DNA of 64,000 nt. It comes from Flavobacterium palustre. GTDB lineage: Bacteria; Bacteroidota; Bacteroidia; Flavobacteriales; Flavobacteriaceae. Both the position numbers and the translations under genes were made by a program. The number at the start of each line of letters is the position of its first letter. Position 1 is the stretch's first letter. The notes below the pieces were generated by a model that had not been told where the DNA came from, searched no databases, and saw only the letters and a program-made list of their open reading frames with translations. This document shows positions 46,929 to 55,746 of this stretch, in pieces. Location: positions 238,597 to 302,596 of the forward strand of contig NZ_BMGA01000004.1 in NCBI RefSeq assembly GCF_014639535.1, in the 5' to 3' direction.

Positions 46929-47056
46929 AAATATTGATTATGGAAAATATCAGAAAATACGTTGATATAAAACGATACGTAAGTAAAATAAAAACTACAA
47001 AAAAATTGATAAAATTCTATCTCAAAACCGATTTATTCTTACAAAAATAACAACAC

Positions 47057-47073
47057 TATATTTGATATATTTG
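47057..47073 (+). promoter_or_regulatory. Tandem -7 boxes of the histidine kinase gene
   Basis: Two TATATTTG boxes (47057-47064 and 47066-47073), nine nucleotides apart, both fitting TAnnTTTG. The leader to the TTG start would be about 90-100 nt. Confidence 0.45.
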
Positions 47074-47170
47074 TATGAAACTATAATCTGATTAAGATAA
47101 AATAATCTTCAACATCTTAGCAATTCTCACATAGCAACAAAAGTTTTAATAAACCTGAATAGTTAACCAT

Positions 47171-48634
47171 TTGAAACAATCCAAAAGAAATACAATTACT
47201 TTTATAGCTCTTATATTAACCGCCTGTTCTATGCTGATCGTGATTAATTTTTATACCATAAAAACTTTATCAGCAACCAGAGCTTATGTAAACGGAGAAT
47301 CCCGCTATTCAAAAGGGCACAATGTGGCTACGCGCAATTTGATAAACTATCTTTATACTAAAGAAGAAGAATACTGGACAAAATTCAAATCAAACATCAG
47401 TATCCCATTAGGAGATAAAAAAGCGAGAATAGCTCTCGTTAATCAATTAGATTCCGAAACCATTAAACAAGGTTTTAGGGAAGGCAAAAATCATGAAGAA
47501 GACTTAAACGACATGATTTGGCTCTTTAACAATTTTAAAAATATCTGGTTTTTAAAAAATGCCATTGCCGAATGGAAAGTGGGCGATTCCTTAAATACCG
47601 AACTCAGTAAAATCGGGCTTAAAGTAAAACAAAAATTAGACCGCAATGAGTTAGACCACAATGCTAAGATTAAAACACTCCTGGAACTGGACGATATCAA
47701 TAAAAAAATCGGACAAAGCGAAGAACGTTTTTCAAATCTCCTGGGAGACGGAACCCGCAAAACGAACTATTACCTTTTATTGACTAATATCTTTTTTATT
47801 TGTGTAATCATAGGTTGTATTAGCATCTACTACAGCACAATGCTTCAAAAAATACTGAAATCAAAACAAGAGTTAAAACAACAAAAAGAGCAACTGGAAG
47901 CTATTATAAAGGATTTAGAAAAAACAAAACAGGATTTACATACCGAAATTATTCAGCACAAAAAGATTATTGGCACCATAAGTCACGACATAAGAAGTCC
48001 GCTAAAATACATCCAACTCATTGCAAAACACCTGAGCAGCAGCACTAAAAAAGCAAAAAACAGCATTACATATAAATATGCTGATTCTATTTACAAATCA
48101 TCTTCACAACTCTACGATTTTACCAAAACACTTATTGAATATTCTAAAATATACATTGAGGACAAAGATTACAATCAGAACTACTATTCAGTATATGAAT
48201 TAATTGAAAACAAAAAGAATTTCTTTGAAGAAATAGCCTTAAACAATGATACCAAAATTATAAATAACACTAAAAACACTCTAAAATCAAATATAAACAT
48301 CAGGATTATTTCCATCATCATCCACAATCTGATAGATAATGCAGTAAAAAATACCCAATCGGGAATTATAGAAATTGGAGCCAGGGCAAATACTGAAAAA
48401 ATATGCTATTGGATCAAAGACACAGGAACCGGAATGAGTCCGGATATCATTGATTATTACACCAAATTATTCCAAAACAGAGACCCTGAAAAACTCATTT
48501 TAAGCACCTATGGTATTGGCTTACACCTCGTACTGGAATTACTAATAATCCTTAAAGGAAATATCACCTTTTCAAATCCTAATAACGAAGGAACAACCGT
48601 AACTATAGACATTAATCTAAAAGAAAATTTTTAA
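47171..48634 (+). CDS. Sensor histidine kinase
   Basis: A 487-residue membrane kinase. Membrane segments at ~9-31 and ~201-223 enclose a ~165-residue helical extracytoplasmic sensor. A coiled coil (KQELKQQKEQLEAIIKDLEK) leads into the HisKA box with phospho-acceptor His272 (TISHDIRSPLKY). The ATPase domain has an N-box at IIHNLIDNAVKN and a G-box at DTGTGMS. The start is TTG 47171, because a stop precedes it and the next ATG (codon 21) would cut into the membrane segment. It is 17 nt before its partner regulator and divergent from the adhesin, a likely target. Confidence 0.88.
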   Translation: MKQSKRNTITFIALILTACSMLIVINFYTIKTLSATRAYVNGESRYSKGHNVATRNLINYLYTKEEEYWTKFKSNISIPLGDKKARIALVNQLDSETIKQGFREGKNHEEDLNDMIWLFNNFKNIWFLKNAIAEWKVGDSLNTELSKIGLKVKQKLDRNELDHNAKIKTLLELDDINKKIGQSEERFSNLLGDGTRKTNYYLLLTNIFFICVIIGCISIYYSTMLQKILKSKQELKQQKEQLEAIIKDLEKTKQDLHTEIIQHKKIIGTISHDIRSPLKYIQLIAKHLSSSTKKAKNSITYKYADSIYKSSSQLYDFTKTLIEYSKIYIEDKDYNQNYYSVYELIENKKNFFEEIALNNDTKIINNTKNTLKSNINIRIISIIIHNLIDNAVKNTQSGIIEIGARANTEKICYWIKDTGTGMSPDIIDYYTKLFQNRDPEKLILSTYGIGLHLVLELLIILKGNITFSNPNNEGTTVTIDINLKENF

Positions 48635-48651
48635 TCTAAAATAGTAAAATC

Positions 48652-49290
48652 ATGCAAAAAGAAATTCTTATCGTTGATGACCACCTAGTTGTAAGAACAG
48701 GTGTTTCAATAATTTTAGAAGAAAAAATTAAAAACGTTGTCATTTCAACAAAGGATAATTACAGCGAAACATTAGATTTTTTAAAAAAGAAAAAAATAGA
48801 TTTAATCATACTGGACATCAACATTCCGGGAGGAAGAAACACCGCTATGATAGAAGAAATCAAAAACATCCAACCCGATGTTAAAATACTTATTTTTTCA
48901 GTTTATGAAGAAGAAACACACGCCTGCCCTTACATTATTGCCGGAGCCAATGGATATCTCAATAAACTAAGCGACAAAAAAATGCTGGTTAACGCAATTG
49001 ACACCATTTTAAAAACAGGAAATTATTTAACCCCTAATATTGTAAACGAACTGGTAAAAGCTTCTACAAATAAAACAAGTACTGATCCCTTAGAAAAACT
49101 CTCAAAACGAGAAAGAGAAATATCAGAGTTATTAGTTAAAGGCGATGGAAACATAGAAATCGCTAACAAACTAAGCATTCAACTCACCACCGTAAGTACC
49201 CATAAAAATAAAATATTCAACAAACTTAACATCAAAAATATTGTTGAACTCATTGGCCTTTTCAACAAAACAAACGGAATAAATATTTGA
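48652..49290 (+). CDS. Response regulator, NarL/LuxR type
   Basis: A 212-residue regulator. The receiver domain has Asp9/Asp10 (ILIVDDHLVVRTG) and phospho-acceptor Asp55 (LIILDINIPGG). A C-terminal LuxR-type helix-turn-helix follows (LSKREREISELLVKGDGNIEIANKLSIQLTTVSTHKNKIFNKL). It is paired with the kinase 17 nt upstream and probably acts on the adhesin locus next door, though targets are inferred from position only. Confidence 0.9.
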   Translation: MQKEILIVDDHLVVRTGVSIILEEKIKNVVISTKDNYSETLDFLKKKKIDLIILDINIPGGRNTAMIEEIKNIQPDVKILIFSVYEEETHACPYIIAGANGYLNKLSDKKMLVNAIDTILKTGNYLTPNIVNELVKASTNKTSTDPLEKLSKREREISELLVKGDGNIEIANKLSIQLTTVSTHKNKIFNKLNIKNIVELIGLFNKTNGINI

Positions 49291-49308
49291 CAAAACGTTT
49301 ATAGCACA

Positions 49309-49348
49309 AAAAAAGCCGGCTTTTTCAAATCAAAAAAACCAGCTTTTT
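49309..49348. terminator. Bidirectional terminator between the response regulator and phoU
   Basis: AAAAAAAGCCGGCTTTTT and AAAAAAACCAGCTTTTTT are complementary with G-T tolerance and lie between two convergent genes, with A and T runs outside. Confidence 0.7.
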
Positions 49349-49370
49349 TCATTAAAACATTCGATTACTA

Positions 49371-50039
49371 TTATTGCTTGTCATCAAATTTTTCATGTTT
49401 GATAATCTTTGCTTTAATCATAAAATGAACATGCTCAGCAATATTAGTACAATGTTCTGAAACGCGTTCCAAATGTTTTAAAACCATCACCAAATTCATT
49501 CCTGAAACTACTGCCTTAGAATTTGATTTCATCTCGTTCATCAAATTATGAATGGTATCGTCTGTGCCTTTTTTAATGCTGTTATTTAAAACAAAAATTT
49601 CTCCGATAGTCGTTTCGCTTCGGTCTAAGAAACATTGATTCATTTTGATGGTAATTTCCTCAACCTGTTTTGCCAATTCGGCCACGTTGAATTTTACAAT
49701 CAAATCATGTTTATCCTTAATATTCTTTGAATTTTTGATAACACTCATTGCCAAATCGCCAATTCGTTCAATCTCATTACTAATTTGCATCGAAGCCATG
49801 ATAAAACGCAAATCAGAAGCTACGGGTTGTTGCAGAGCAAAAATAGTTTGACAAATTTCATCGATTTTGACATCTAATTTATCTATTTTCTCTTCATTTT
49901 TTTTCACCTCTTTCTTCTCGGCCATAGGCTCAGAAAGCAAAGCTTTTACCGCTTCAATCAATTGATTTTCGGCAAGATTACCTATCTTGATAATTACATT
50001 TTTAAGTTTCTCTAATTCTATTTCGAAGTGTGATGCCAT
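49371..50039 (-). CDS. phoU: Phosphate signalling regulator PhoU
   Basis: A 222-residue all-helical protein with two PhoU repeats (helical bundles ~10-100 and ~115-210). Typical segments are RFIMASMQISNEIERIGDLAMSV and VLKHLERVSEHCTNIAEHV, whose E/D-x3-D motifs bind metal clusters. PhoU links Pst transport state to the PhoR kinase and keeps the Pho response off when phosphate is plentiful. Last gene of pstC-pstA-pstB-phoU. Confidence 0.95.
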   Translation of the reverse strand: MASHFEIELEKLKNVIIKIGNLAENQLIEAVKALLSEPMAEKKEVKKNEEKIDKLDVKIDEICQTIFALQQPVASDLRFIMASMQISNEIERIGDLAMSVIKNSKNIKDKHDLIVKFNVAELAKQVEEITIKMNQCFLDRSETTIGEIFVLNNSIKKGTDDTIHNLMNEMKSNSKAVVSGMNLVMVLKHLERVSEHCTNIAEHVHFMIKAKIIKHEKFDDKQ

Positions 50040-50083
50040 TTTTTAAAATTTAAAGTTATCCGATTACAAATTGGGTACAAATA

Positions 50084-50836
50084 TCAACCAAATCTTCCCG
50101 TTATATAATCCTCCGTTTGCTGTATTGCCGGTTTGGTAAAAATAGTTTTTGTCTTATCACATTCGATTAATTTTCCCATATAGAAAAAAGCCGTATTGTC
50201 ACTCACACGGGCTGCCTGCTGCATATTATGTGTTACAATAACAATCGTATATTTCTTTTTTAATTCGTGTACTAATTCTTCAACTTTCGAAGTCGAAATA
50301 GGATCTAATGCCGAAGTAGGTTCGTCCATCAGTAAAACCGATGGCTGAATGGCTAAAGCTCTGGCAATACACAAACGCTGTTGTTGTCCTCCGGAAAGTT
50401 CAAATGCCGATTTTTTCAACTTATCTTTTACCTCATCCCATAAAGCAACCTGCTCAATAGAGGTAATGACTCTTTCTTCAATGATATTTTTATCTTCAAC
50501 TCCATTAACTCTTAAACCGTAAGCTACATTTTCGTAAATGGTTTTTGGAAAAGGATTGGGTTTTTGAAAAACCATACCCACATTCTTTCTCAAATCATCC
50601 ACATTAGTATTTTTTTGATAAATATCCTTTTGGTCAATTAAAATACTTCCTTCCATTCGGGTATTATCAATCAAATCATTCATTCGATTTAATAAACGCA
50701 AATAAGTTGACTTCCCACATCCAGAAGGACCAATAAGTGCGGTAACAGTATTCTCTTTCATAGACAACGAAATATCGTGCAAGGCCTGGGTTTCTCCGTA
50801 AAAGAAGTTTACGTTTTTAGATTCTATTTTGTGCAT
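50084..50836 (-). CDS. pstB: Phosphate ABC transporter ATP-binding protein
   Basis: A 250-residue ABC ATPase. Walker A is [19 protein letters not shown], the signature [16 protein letters not shown], and Walker [14 protein letters not shown]. The sequence [15 protein letters not shown] near the start is PstB-like. It powers phosphate import through PstCA. It is one nucleotide from pstA, so translation is coupled. Confidence 0.97.
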   Translation of the reverse strand: MHKIESKNVNFFYGETQALHDISLSMKENTVTALIGPSGCGKSTYLRLLNRMNDLIDNTRMEGSILIDQKDIYQKNTNVDDLRKNVGMVFQKPNPFPKTIYENVAYGLRVNGVEDKNIIEERVITSIEQVALWDEVKDKLKKSAFELSGGQQQRLCIARALAIQPSVLLMDEPTSALDPISTSKVEELVHELKKKYTIVIVTHNMQQAARVSDNTAFFYMGKLIECDKTKTIFTKPAIQQTEDYITGRFG

Positions 50837-50837
50837 T

Positions 50838-51716
50838 TTAATTCATTTTAACTTTCTTTCCATAATATTTGCGAAGTGCATTCGCTAATAAATTAGAAAT
50901 TAATACAATAATAATTAATATAAGTGCTGTACCATAAGCCATTGCTCTGGATTTTTCAATATTAGTCCCACTGGTAGCAATTACATATAAATGATACGGC
51001 AAAGCCATTGCCTGATCAAAAATAGATGAAGGTAACTTAGGCAAAAAATAAGCCGCTACGGTAAATAAAATAGGAGCCGTTTCGCCGGAAACCCTTCCGA
51101 TAGAAAGAATCAATCCGGTAATAATATTAGGAAAAGCGATTGGCAAAACTACTTTACTGGTAGTTTGCCATTTTGAAGCTCCCAAACCTAAACTAGCGTG
51201 TCTAAAAGTAGAATCGACAGCTTTCAAAGATTCTTCGGTAGTTCTAATTACTACAGGAAGTACAAGTAATCCTAACGTTAACCCACCTGCTAAAATCGAA
51301 TCGCCAAAACCCAGTTTATTTACAAATAATGACATTCCGAATAATCCAAAAACAATCGATGGAACTCCTGCCAGATTATTGGTCATTTGTTTAATAATCT
51401 TTTTAATCCAGCCGTCTTTTACATATTCGTTCATATAAATTGCGGCAAAAACACCCACCGGAAAAGCAAAAATCATACTGGCCAAAACCAAACAAAGTGT
51501 TCCTATTATGGCAGGATAAATTCCGCCCTCGGTCATTCCGTTACTTGGCATTGCCGTGATAAATTCCCAACTAATTACGCCAATTCCTTTTACTACTATA
51601 AATGCCAGAATAACAAATAAAAGGGCTACAATAGCATAACTTATGGCTGTAAAAATCCCAAAAGCAATATTTTGGCTGATTCTCTTTTTACGGGCTAATT
51701 TATTTTGTGATTTCAT
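50838..51716 (-). CDS. pstA: Phosphate ABC transporter permease
   Basis: A 292-residue permease with six membrane helices and the EAA-type loop near [24 protein letters not shown]. The segment [18 protein letters not shown] is typical of PstA. It pairs with PstC to form the channel. Its gene lies two nucleotides after pstC and one before pstB. Confidence 0.95.
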   Translation of the reverse strand: MKSQNKLARKKRISQNIAFGIFTAISYAIVALLFVILAFIVVKGIGVISWEFITAMPSNGMTEGGIYPAIIGTLCLVLASMIFAFPVGVFAAIYMNEYVKDGWIKKIIKQMTNNLAGVPSIVFGLFGMSLFVNKLGFGDSILAGGLTLGLLVLPVVIRTTEESLKAVDSTFRHASLGLGASKWQTTSKVVLPIAFPNIITGLILSIGRVSGETAPILFTVAAYFLPKLPSSIFDQAMALPYHLYVIATSGTNIEKSRAMAYGTALILIIIVLISNLLANALRKYYGKKVKMN

Positions 51717-51718
51717 TA

Positions 51719-52927
51719 TTATTGTTTTTTGTGTGCTTTTCTGTTAGTCACTAATTCGACTAACATATTAATCCCAAATGTGATTAAGAATAAAATACAA
51801 CCCAGCGCAAATAAGGCTTCGTAATGCAAACCACCGTTAGGTGCTTCGCCTAATTCAGCAGCAATAGTTGCAGGAATGGTTCGCACCGGAGCTAAAAGTG
51901 TATTGGGTATTACAGCAGCATTTCCGGTAACCATTAATACCGCCATTGTTTCGCCTATTGCTCTACCAATTCCTAAAATCGCTCCCGCAGTAATTCCCGA
52001 GGCCGAATAAGGCATTACCACTTTATAAATTGTTTGCCATTTAGAAGCTCCCAAAGCCAAACTAGCTTCTTTCATAGCTCTCGGCGTATTGCGCATAGCA
52101 TCTTCTGAAATGGTAATAATAGTAGGCAAGGCCATAATGGCTAACACCACACTTCCTGCTAATCCGGTTTCGCCCACAGGCAAATGAAACATTTCCTGAA
52201 TTAAAGGAACAATCACCACCAGCCCAAAAAAACCATACACTACCGATGGAATTCCGGCTAATAATTCGATTAAAGGTTTTAATAAACTTCGGGTTCTTTT
52301 TTGTGCAATTTCACTAAGGTAAATTGCTGCTGCTAATCCGATAGGCAATGCCAATAAAATAGCTCCAAAACTCACCCATAAAGTTCCGTAAATCAAAGGC
52401 TTAACTCCCATTTGAGCAATGGGTTGGGCTGTAGGAAACCATTCTTCTCCCGATAAAAATTCCCAAACCTTAACTTTATCAATATCTAATTCTTTTCCAC
52501 TGAATTTATCCGACTTGTATTTATCTGAAAAAAAGGCGATTATTCCGGGTTGTTTCTGAATCAGTTCATTAATTTTTTCCGGAAAATGCTCAAAATTAGC
52601 TCCTAATTCTTCTTCAGTATAATATTCGGTAATATCACTGGTTCTGAATAAAACAATCGGCCTGTTCTCTCCTCCGAGTTGATTCCAATTGGTTATTTTT
52701 TTATCAAAAACATCTTTCACTTGCGAAGGTTGAAGCGTCTTAACCTTATTAGTTGCATTGACCACTAACAAATAACCGTCATCAATGGGTTTTCTATTAA
52801 AAACTCCAGCTCCTTCAATAAATAGAAAAAAAACAATCAAAACTACAGTAATACTTGTGGCTGCACCACTGAGCATTAAAACGGATTCGATTAGCTTCTC
52901 TTTCAGCTGTTTAAAATTTGTTTTCAA
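51719..52927 (-). CDS. pstC: Phosphate ABC transporter permease with a PstS-like periplasmic insert
   Basis: A 402-residue permease (E. coli PstC is about 320). Membrane helix 1 is at ~17-38. Then comes an extra periplasmic stretch ~50-137 resembling part of PstS (LVVNATNKVKTLQPSQVKDVF, ITNWNQLGG, PGIIAFFS). The normal PstC core starts ~160 (PLIYGTLWVSFGAILLALP) with the [15 protein letters not shown] loop. The start is TTG 52927, about 17 nt downstream of the predicted transcription start. A PHO-like box precedes the promoter. Confidence 0.93.
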   Translation of the reverse strand: MKTNFKQLKEKLIESVLMLSGAATSITVVLIVFFLFIEGAGVFNRKPIDDGYLLVVNATNKVKTLQPSQVKDVFDKKITNWNQLGGENRPIVLFRTSDITEYYTEEELGANFEHFPEKINELIQKQPGIIAFFSDKYKSDKFSGKELDIDKVKVWEFLSGEEWFPTAQPIAQMGVKPLIYGTLWVSFGAILLALPIGLAAAIYLSEIAQKRTRSLLKPLIELLAGIPSVVYGFFGLVVIVPLIQEMFHLPVGETGLAGSVVLAIMALPTIITISEDAMRNTPRAMKEASLALGASKWQTIYKVVMPYSASGITAGAILGIGRAIGETMAVLMVTGNAAVIPNTLLAPVRTIPATIAAELGEAPNGGLHYEALFALGCILFLITFGINMLVELVTNRKAHKKQ

Positions 52928-52950
52928 ATCGGTATCTTTTATTTTTTTTG

Positions 52951-52958
52951 CAAAACTA
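52951..52958 (-). promoter_or_regulatory. -7 box of the pstC operon
   Basis: TAGTTTTG on the minus strand fits TAnnTTTG. The nearest PHO-like hexamer starts 26 bp upstream. The box sets the pstC leader at about 17 nt and supports the TTG start. Confidence 0.6.
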
Positions 52959-52978
52959 CAGCAGTCCTAAAGATAGAA

Positions 52979-53017
52979 TGTTCGGTAGTTGTTATGATTA
53001 AGTTAACTTAATGTTAA
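52979..53017 (-). promoter_or_regulatory. PHO-like box of pstC: four hexamers at 11-bp period
   Basis: On the minus strand TTAACA, TTAACT, ATAACA and CGAACA start exactly 11 bp apart. The E. coli PHO box has the same 11-bp period but another sequence. Probable PhoB binding sites. Confidence 0.6.
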
Positions 53018-53043
53018 GGAAACGTATTCTAAAAAAGTATAAA

Positions 53044-53069
53044 AAAAGGCTACCGTAAACGATAACCTT
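53044..53069 (-). terminator. Hairpin between pstS and pstC (terminator)
   Basis: AAAGGTTATCG pairs with CGGTAGCCTTT around TTTA on the minus strand, followed by a T-run. It lies between the pstS stop and the pstC promoter, so it separates high pstS expression from the permease genes. Confidence 0.75.
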
Positions 53070-53096
53070 TCAAGAATTTATAATAACCCGAAATGA

Positions 53097-53960
53097 TTAT
53101 TTTAAAGGAATATAACCAATATCTGAAACTGTTTTTTGTCCTGCATCTGAAAGTGCATAATCAACAATTGACTTTACTTTAGCTGCATTTGTTTTGTCAA
53201 ACATATAAAACAACGGTCTTGAAATTGGGTAGCTTTTATCTTTAGCACTTGCTACAGATGGTTCAACAAATGTTTTCCCCTGATCGTAAGAAACCGCCAG
53301 TTGTTTAACTTCTTTAGTTTCATAAGCCAAACCTATATAACCAATTGCTCCTTTTGTCTGACCTACAGCCTGAACAATTGCTCCTGTAGCCGGTAAACTT
53401 AATACATCAGTTGCATAGTTTTTCTTGGCCATCACTTCTTCTTTAAAAAACTCATAAGTTCCTGAAGAAGACTCTCTTGAATAAGCTACAATTTTCTCAT
53501 CGGCACCACCTACTTCTTTCCAGTTTTTAATTGCTCCCGTAAAAATTCCTTCTAATTGCTCACGAGTTAATTTAGAAACTCCATTTGCCGGATTAACAAT
53601 TACTGTTAGAGCATCAAAAGCAATTACTACTTCTTCAATCTCTTTTTTAGCTTCTGAGAATTTCAATTTCTCTTCTGTTTTTAAATCTCTTGAAGCCATT
53701 GCAATATCAGTAGTTCCATCAATTAGAGCAGTAATCCCTACTCCTGAACCGCCACCTACTACAGTAACACTGATGTTTTTGTCTGATTTCATTAAATCCT
53801 CAGCTTCTTTTTGAGCCAATGGCAAAACAGTATCACTTCCTTTTATAGTTACCGAAACAGCTGCTGCATTATCTTCAGAAGCTTTGTCTTCTGTTTTAGC
53901 CTTACCACAACTTAACATACCTATTAAAGGTAAAATCAAAAATAATTTTGTTTTTTTCAT
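53097..53960 (-). CDS. pstS: Phosphate-binding protein PstS
   Basis: A 287-residue periplasmic lipoprotein with a lipobox (LIGMLSC). Phosphate-site segments are visible: IKGSDTVLPLAQ near the start, GGGSGVGITALIDGTTDIAMASR, and YSRESSSGTYEFFKE. It captures phosphate for PstCAB. It has its own promoter with three PHO-like hexamers and a terminator, so it is expressed apart from pstCAB-phoU. Confidence 0.95.
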   Translation of the reverse strand: MKKTKLFLILPLIGMLSCGKAKTEDKASEDNAAAVSVTIKGSDTVLPLAQKEAEDLMKSDKNISVTVVGGGSGVGITALIDGTTDIAMASRDLKTEEKLKFSEAKKEIEEVVIAFDALTVIVNPANGVSKLTREQLEGIFTGAIKNWKEVGGADEKIVAYSRESSSGTYEFFKEEVMAKKNYATDVLSLPATGAIVQAVGQTKGAIGYIGLAYETKEVKQLAVSYDQGKTFVEPSVASAKDKSYPISRPLFYMFDKTNAAKVKSIVDYALSDAGQKTVSDIGYIPLK

Positions 53961-53981
53961 TTTGTTTTAAATTAATTGTTG

Positions 53982-54026
53982 CAAAAGTAAATCCTCAATA
54001 TTAAGCCTGTGTTAATTCATTATTAA
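53982..54026 (-). promoter_or_regulatory. pstS promoter with PHO-like box
   Basis: The -7 box TACTTTTG is at 53982-53989. Upstream on the minus strand TTAATA, TTAACA and TTAATA lie 11 bp apart (54021, 54010 and 53999 on the plus scale). The nearest starts 15 bp from the -7 box, the E. coli-like PHO position. Confidence 0.6.
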
Positions 54027-54084
54027 GCAATCAGACGCTTTCTTTTCAAGGAAAAACTACTTTTAAATTTGTTTATAAGATGAA

Positions 54085-55413
54085 TTAAAAATTAAACTGT
54101 GCTTGTAATCGTAATAAATTACCGCGTTGTCTGTTATTAGGCAATGCACTGTCTTCAAAAGTACGGTCGGCAATTACCCATTCGGCAACTAATTCAAATG
54201 CTTTGAAAGGCTGCCACTCTAAACCTAATTCGTAATCTCTCACTACATAACTTCTGGCATCTTTTTCAAATTTCTTTCCTCCATCGTAGTACTGAAATTT
54301 TGCAAAAGGATAAATTAACTGATGTTTAGGTAAATCTAATTTATAGTTCAGGGTTACATAACCACCTTCTAAATGAGACACATCCACTGTATTGGTTGTC
54401 TTGTTGTAGCGAGGTCCTTTACCAATGTTGTATTCTGCCTGAATCCCGAATGGTTTTGGATACAAAATAAAAGAAGCAGCCACACGTTGATCTAAGGTAT
54501 TTTGTTTGTTAGCAGTTGTTACTCCGGTTGAAAGTTCGCTTCCAAAAGCCCATTTTCCTGTATAAGCCTGGATTCCCGGTTCGATAATTTGATTTCCAAC
54601 TACAAAAGGATAACTCAATCTTGTTACTACATGCAGATTTCTATTCGCTTCTGATTTATTAGCCGTTTGACCGTTGTAAGCTCCAAAAGCAAATACTCCA
54701 TAATCTCCGGAACCTTTATAACCTTCACTCACTAACATTGCAAAACGCTCTCTGACAGCTGCCGGTGCCCAATAGAAAAAAGCTCCTAAATCACGTTCAT
54801 TAACCACCGCACTATTCAAACCGTCATTACGGTCTAATGTCAATCGGTTTTGACTGGATTGCATATTTTCAAAACCATAAGGCACTTTACTTTGTCCAAT
54901 TCGAACTCTAAATTCTCTTTTTTTATCAAATGACAAGTCAAAATAAGCATCTCTTAACTGAGCAAAATGATTCACTCCTGAAGCAGGAGAACTGGCAAAA
55001 TCCGGCTGAATATAAATATAAACATTAGGATGAATTTGCCCCGAAAATACTAAACGGGCACGTCTTAGAAAGAAACCATTGTTTGATTTTGCATCCGGAG
55101 CAGTCGAGGTTGTTCCCCAGGATTTATCACATTGATCACAAGCAACCTTATCATTTGTTGACAACAGACCATTGTATCTTACCTGCACATAACCTCTTAA
55201 ACCAATTTTATCATACCAATGTTCTTTTTTTTCTGTTTTTTCCGGTTTATCAGTAAGCGTTGGTTTTTCCTGCTCGCTCTGTTTTTGCTTATTAGCCGAA
55301 TTAATAGAATCTAAAATACGAACCACTTCTTTTTTAATCTCGTCTTTCTTTACATCTTGCGCATTCATTAACGACGAAACTAACAGTAAACCTGTAAATA
55401 AAAATCTTTTCAT
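54085..55413 (-). CDS. Phosphate-selective porin (OprP/OprO family)
   Basis: A 442-residue outer-membrane porin. It has a signal peptide, a charged periplasmic stretch (KKDEIKKEVVRILDSINSANK), then a 16-strand-type barrel with GLRGYVQVRYNG, FFLRRARLVFSGQIHPNVYIYIQPDF and C-terminal LLRLQAQFNF. The family lets phosphate through the outer membrane. It lies upstream of pstS, with its own promoter carrying two PHO-like hexamers in phase. Confidence 0.9.
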   Translation of the reverse strand: MKRFLFTGLLLVSSLMNAQDVKKDEIKKEVVRILDSINSANKQKQSEQEKPTLTDKPEKTEKKEHWYDKIGLRGYVQVRYNGLLSTNDKVACDQCDKSWGTTSTAPDAKSNNGFFLRRARLVFSGQIHPNVYIYIQPDFASSPASGVNHFAQLRDAYFDLSFDKKREFRVRIGQSKVPYGFENMQSSQNRLTLDRNDGLNSAVVNERDLGAFFYWAPAAVRERFAMLVSEGYKGSGDYGVFAFGAYNGQTANKSEANRNLHVVTRLSYPFVVGNQIIEPGIQAYTGKWAFGSELSTGVTTANKQNTLDQRVAASFILYPKPFGIQAEYNIGKGPRYNKTTNTVDVSHLEGGYVTLNYKLDLPKHQLIYPFAKFQYYDGGKKFEKDARSYVVRDYELGLEWQPFKAFELVAEWVIADRTFEDSALPNNRQRGNLLRLQAQFNF

Positions 55414-55447
55414 TTTAAGTATAAATCAATATTACATTATTTTAATG

Positions 55448-55492
55448 CAAAACTAATATTAAACTTCATCCCGAATATTAAGTCAGCGTTAC
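55448..55492 (-). promoter_or_regulatory. Porin promoter with two PHO-like hexamers
   Basis: The -7 box TAGTTTTG is at 55448-55455. TTAATA starts 26 bp upstream of it and GTAACG 11 bp further, the same phase as pstC. This is the weakest sequence match of the five. Confidence 0.4.
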
Positions 55493-55693
55493 CATTAAGA
55501 AAATATATAGTAAACATTTGTTTACATTGAACTTTGTTAAATGAAAGAAAATCAGTAATATTTAAAAAAAACACCAGTAAAAACAAGACTTAACGGCTGT
55601 ATATTTTGTTAACATTAACTTAACATTGAAAAAATCATAGGTTTTCAGATCTTCCAAAAAAGCGGTTTTGGTCTTATTTTTGGTATAAAACAA
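55493..55693. other. Gene-free spacer upstream of the porin gene
   Basis: Holds an inverted repeat GTAAACA-TT-TGTTTAC (55510-55525) and a tandem pair of TTAACA hexamers 11 bp apart on the plus strand (55609 and 55620) with no gene in that direction. Otherwise AT-rich and without coding potential. Confidence 0.5.
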
Positions 55694-55727
55694 AAAAGGT
55701 GTCGTTGCACAAACAACGACACCTTTT
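55694..55727. terminator. Terminator of the phoR-like gene
   Basis: A perfect 14-bp stem AAAAGGTGTCGTTG / CAACGACACCTTTT with a 6-nt loop. The T-run is longest in the minus direction, but plus-strand termination is also possible. Confidence 0.8.
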
Positions 55728-55746
55728 ATTATGATTTTTTTTAACG

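Larger units (their letters stand above)
46816..47170. other. Divergent control region between the adhesin and the two-component system
   Basis: A 355-bp AT-rich region without genes. It holds the adhesin leader hairpin (46854-46898), a -7 box for the adhesin on the minus strand, and two overlapping-type -7 boxes for the kinase on the plus strand. The short distance between opposing promoters suggests shared control. Confidence 0.55.
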
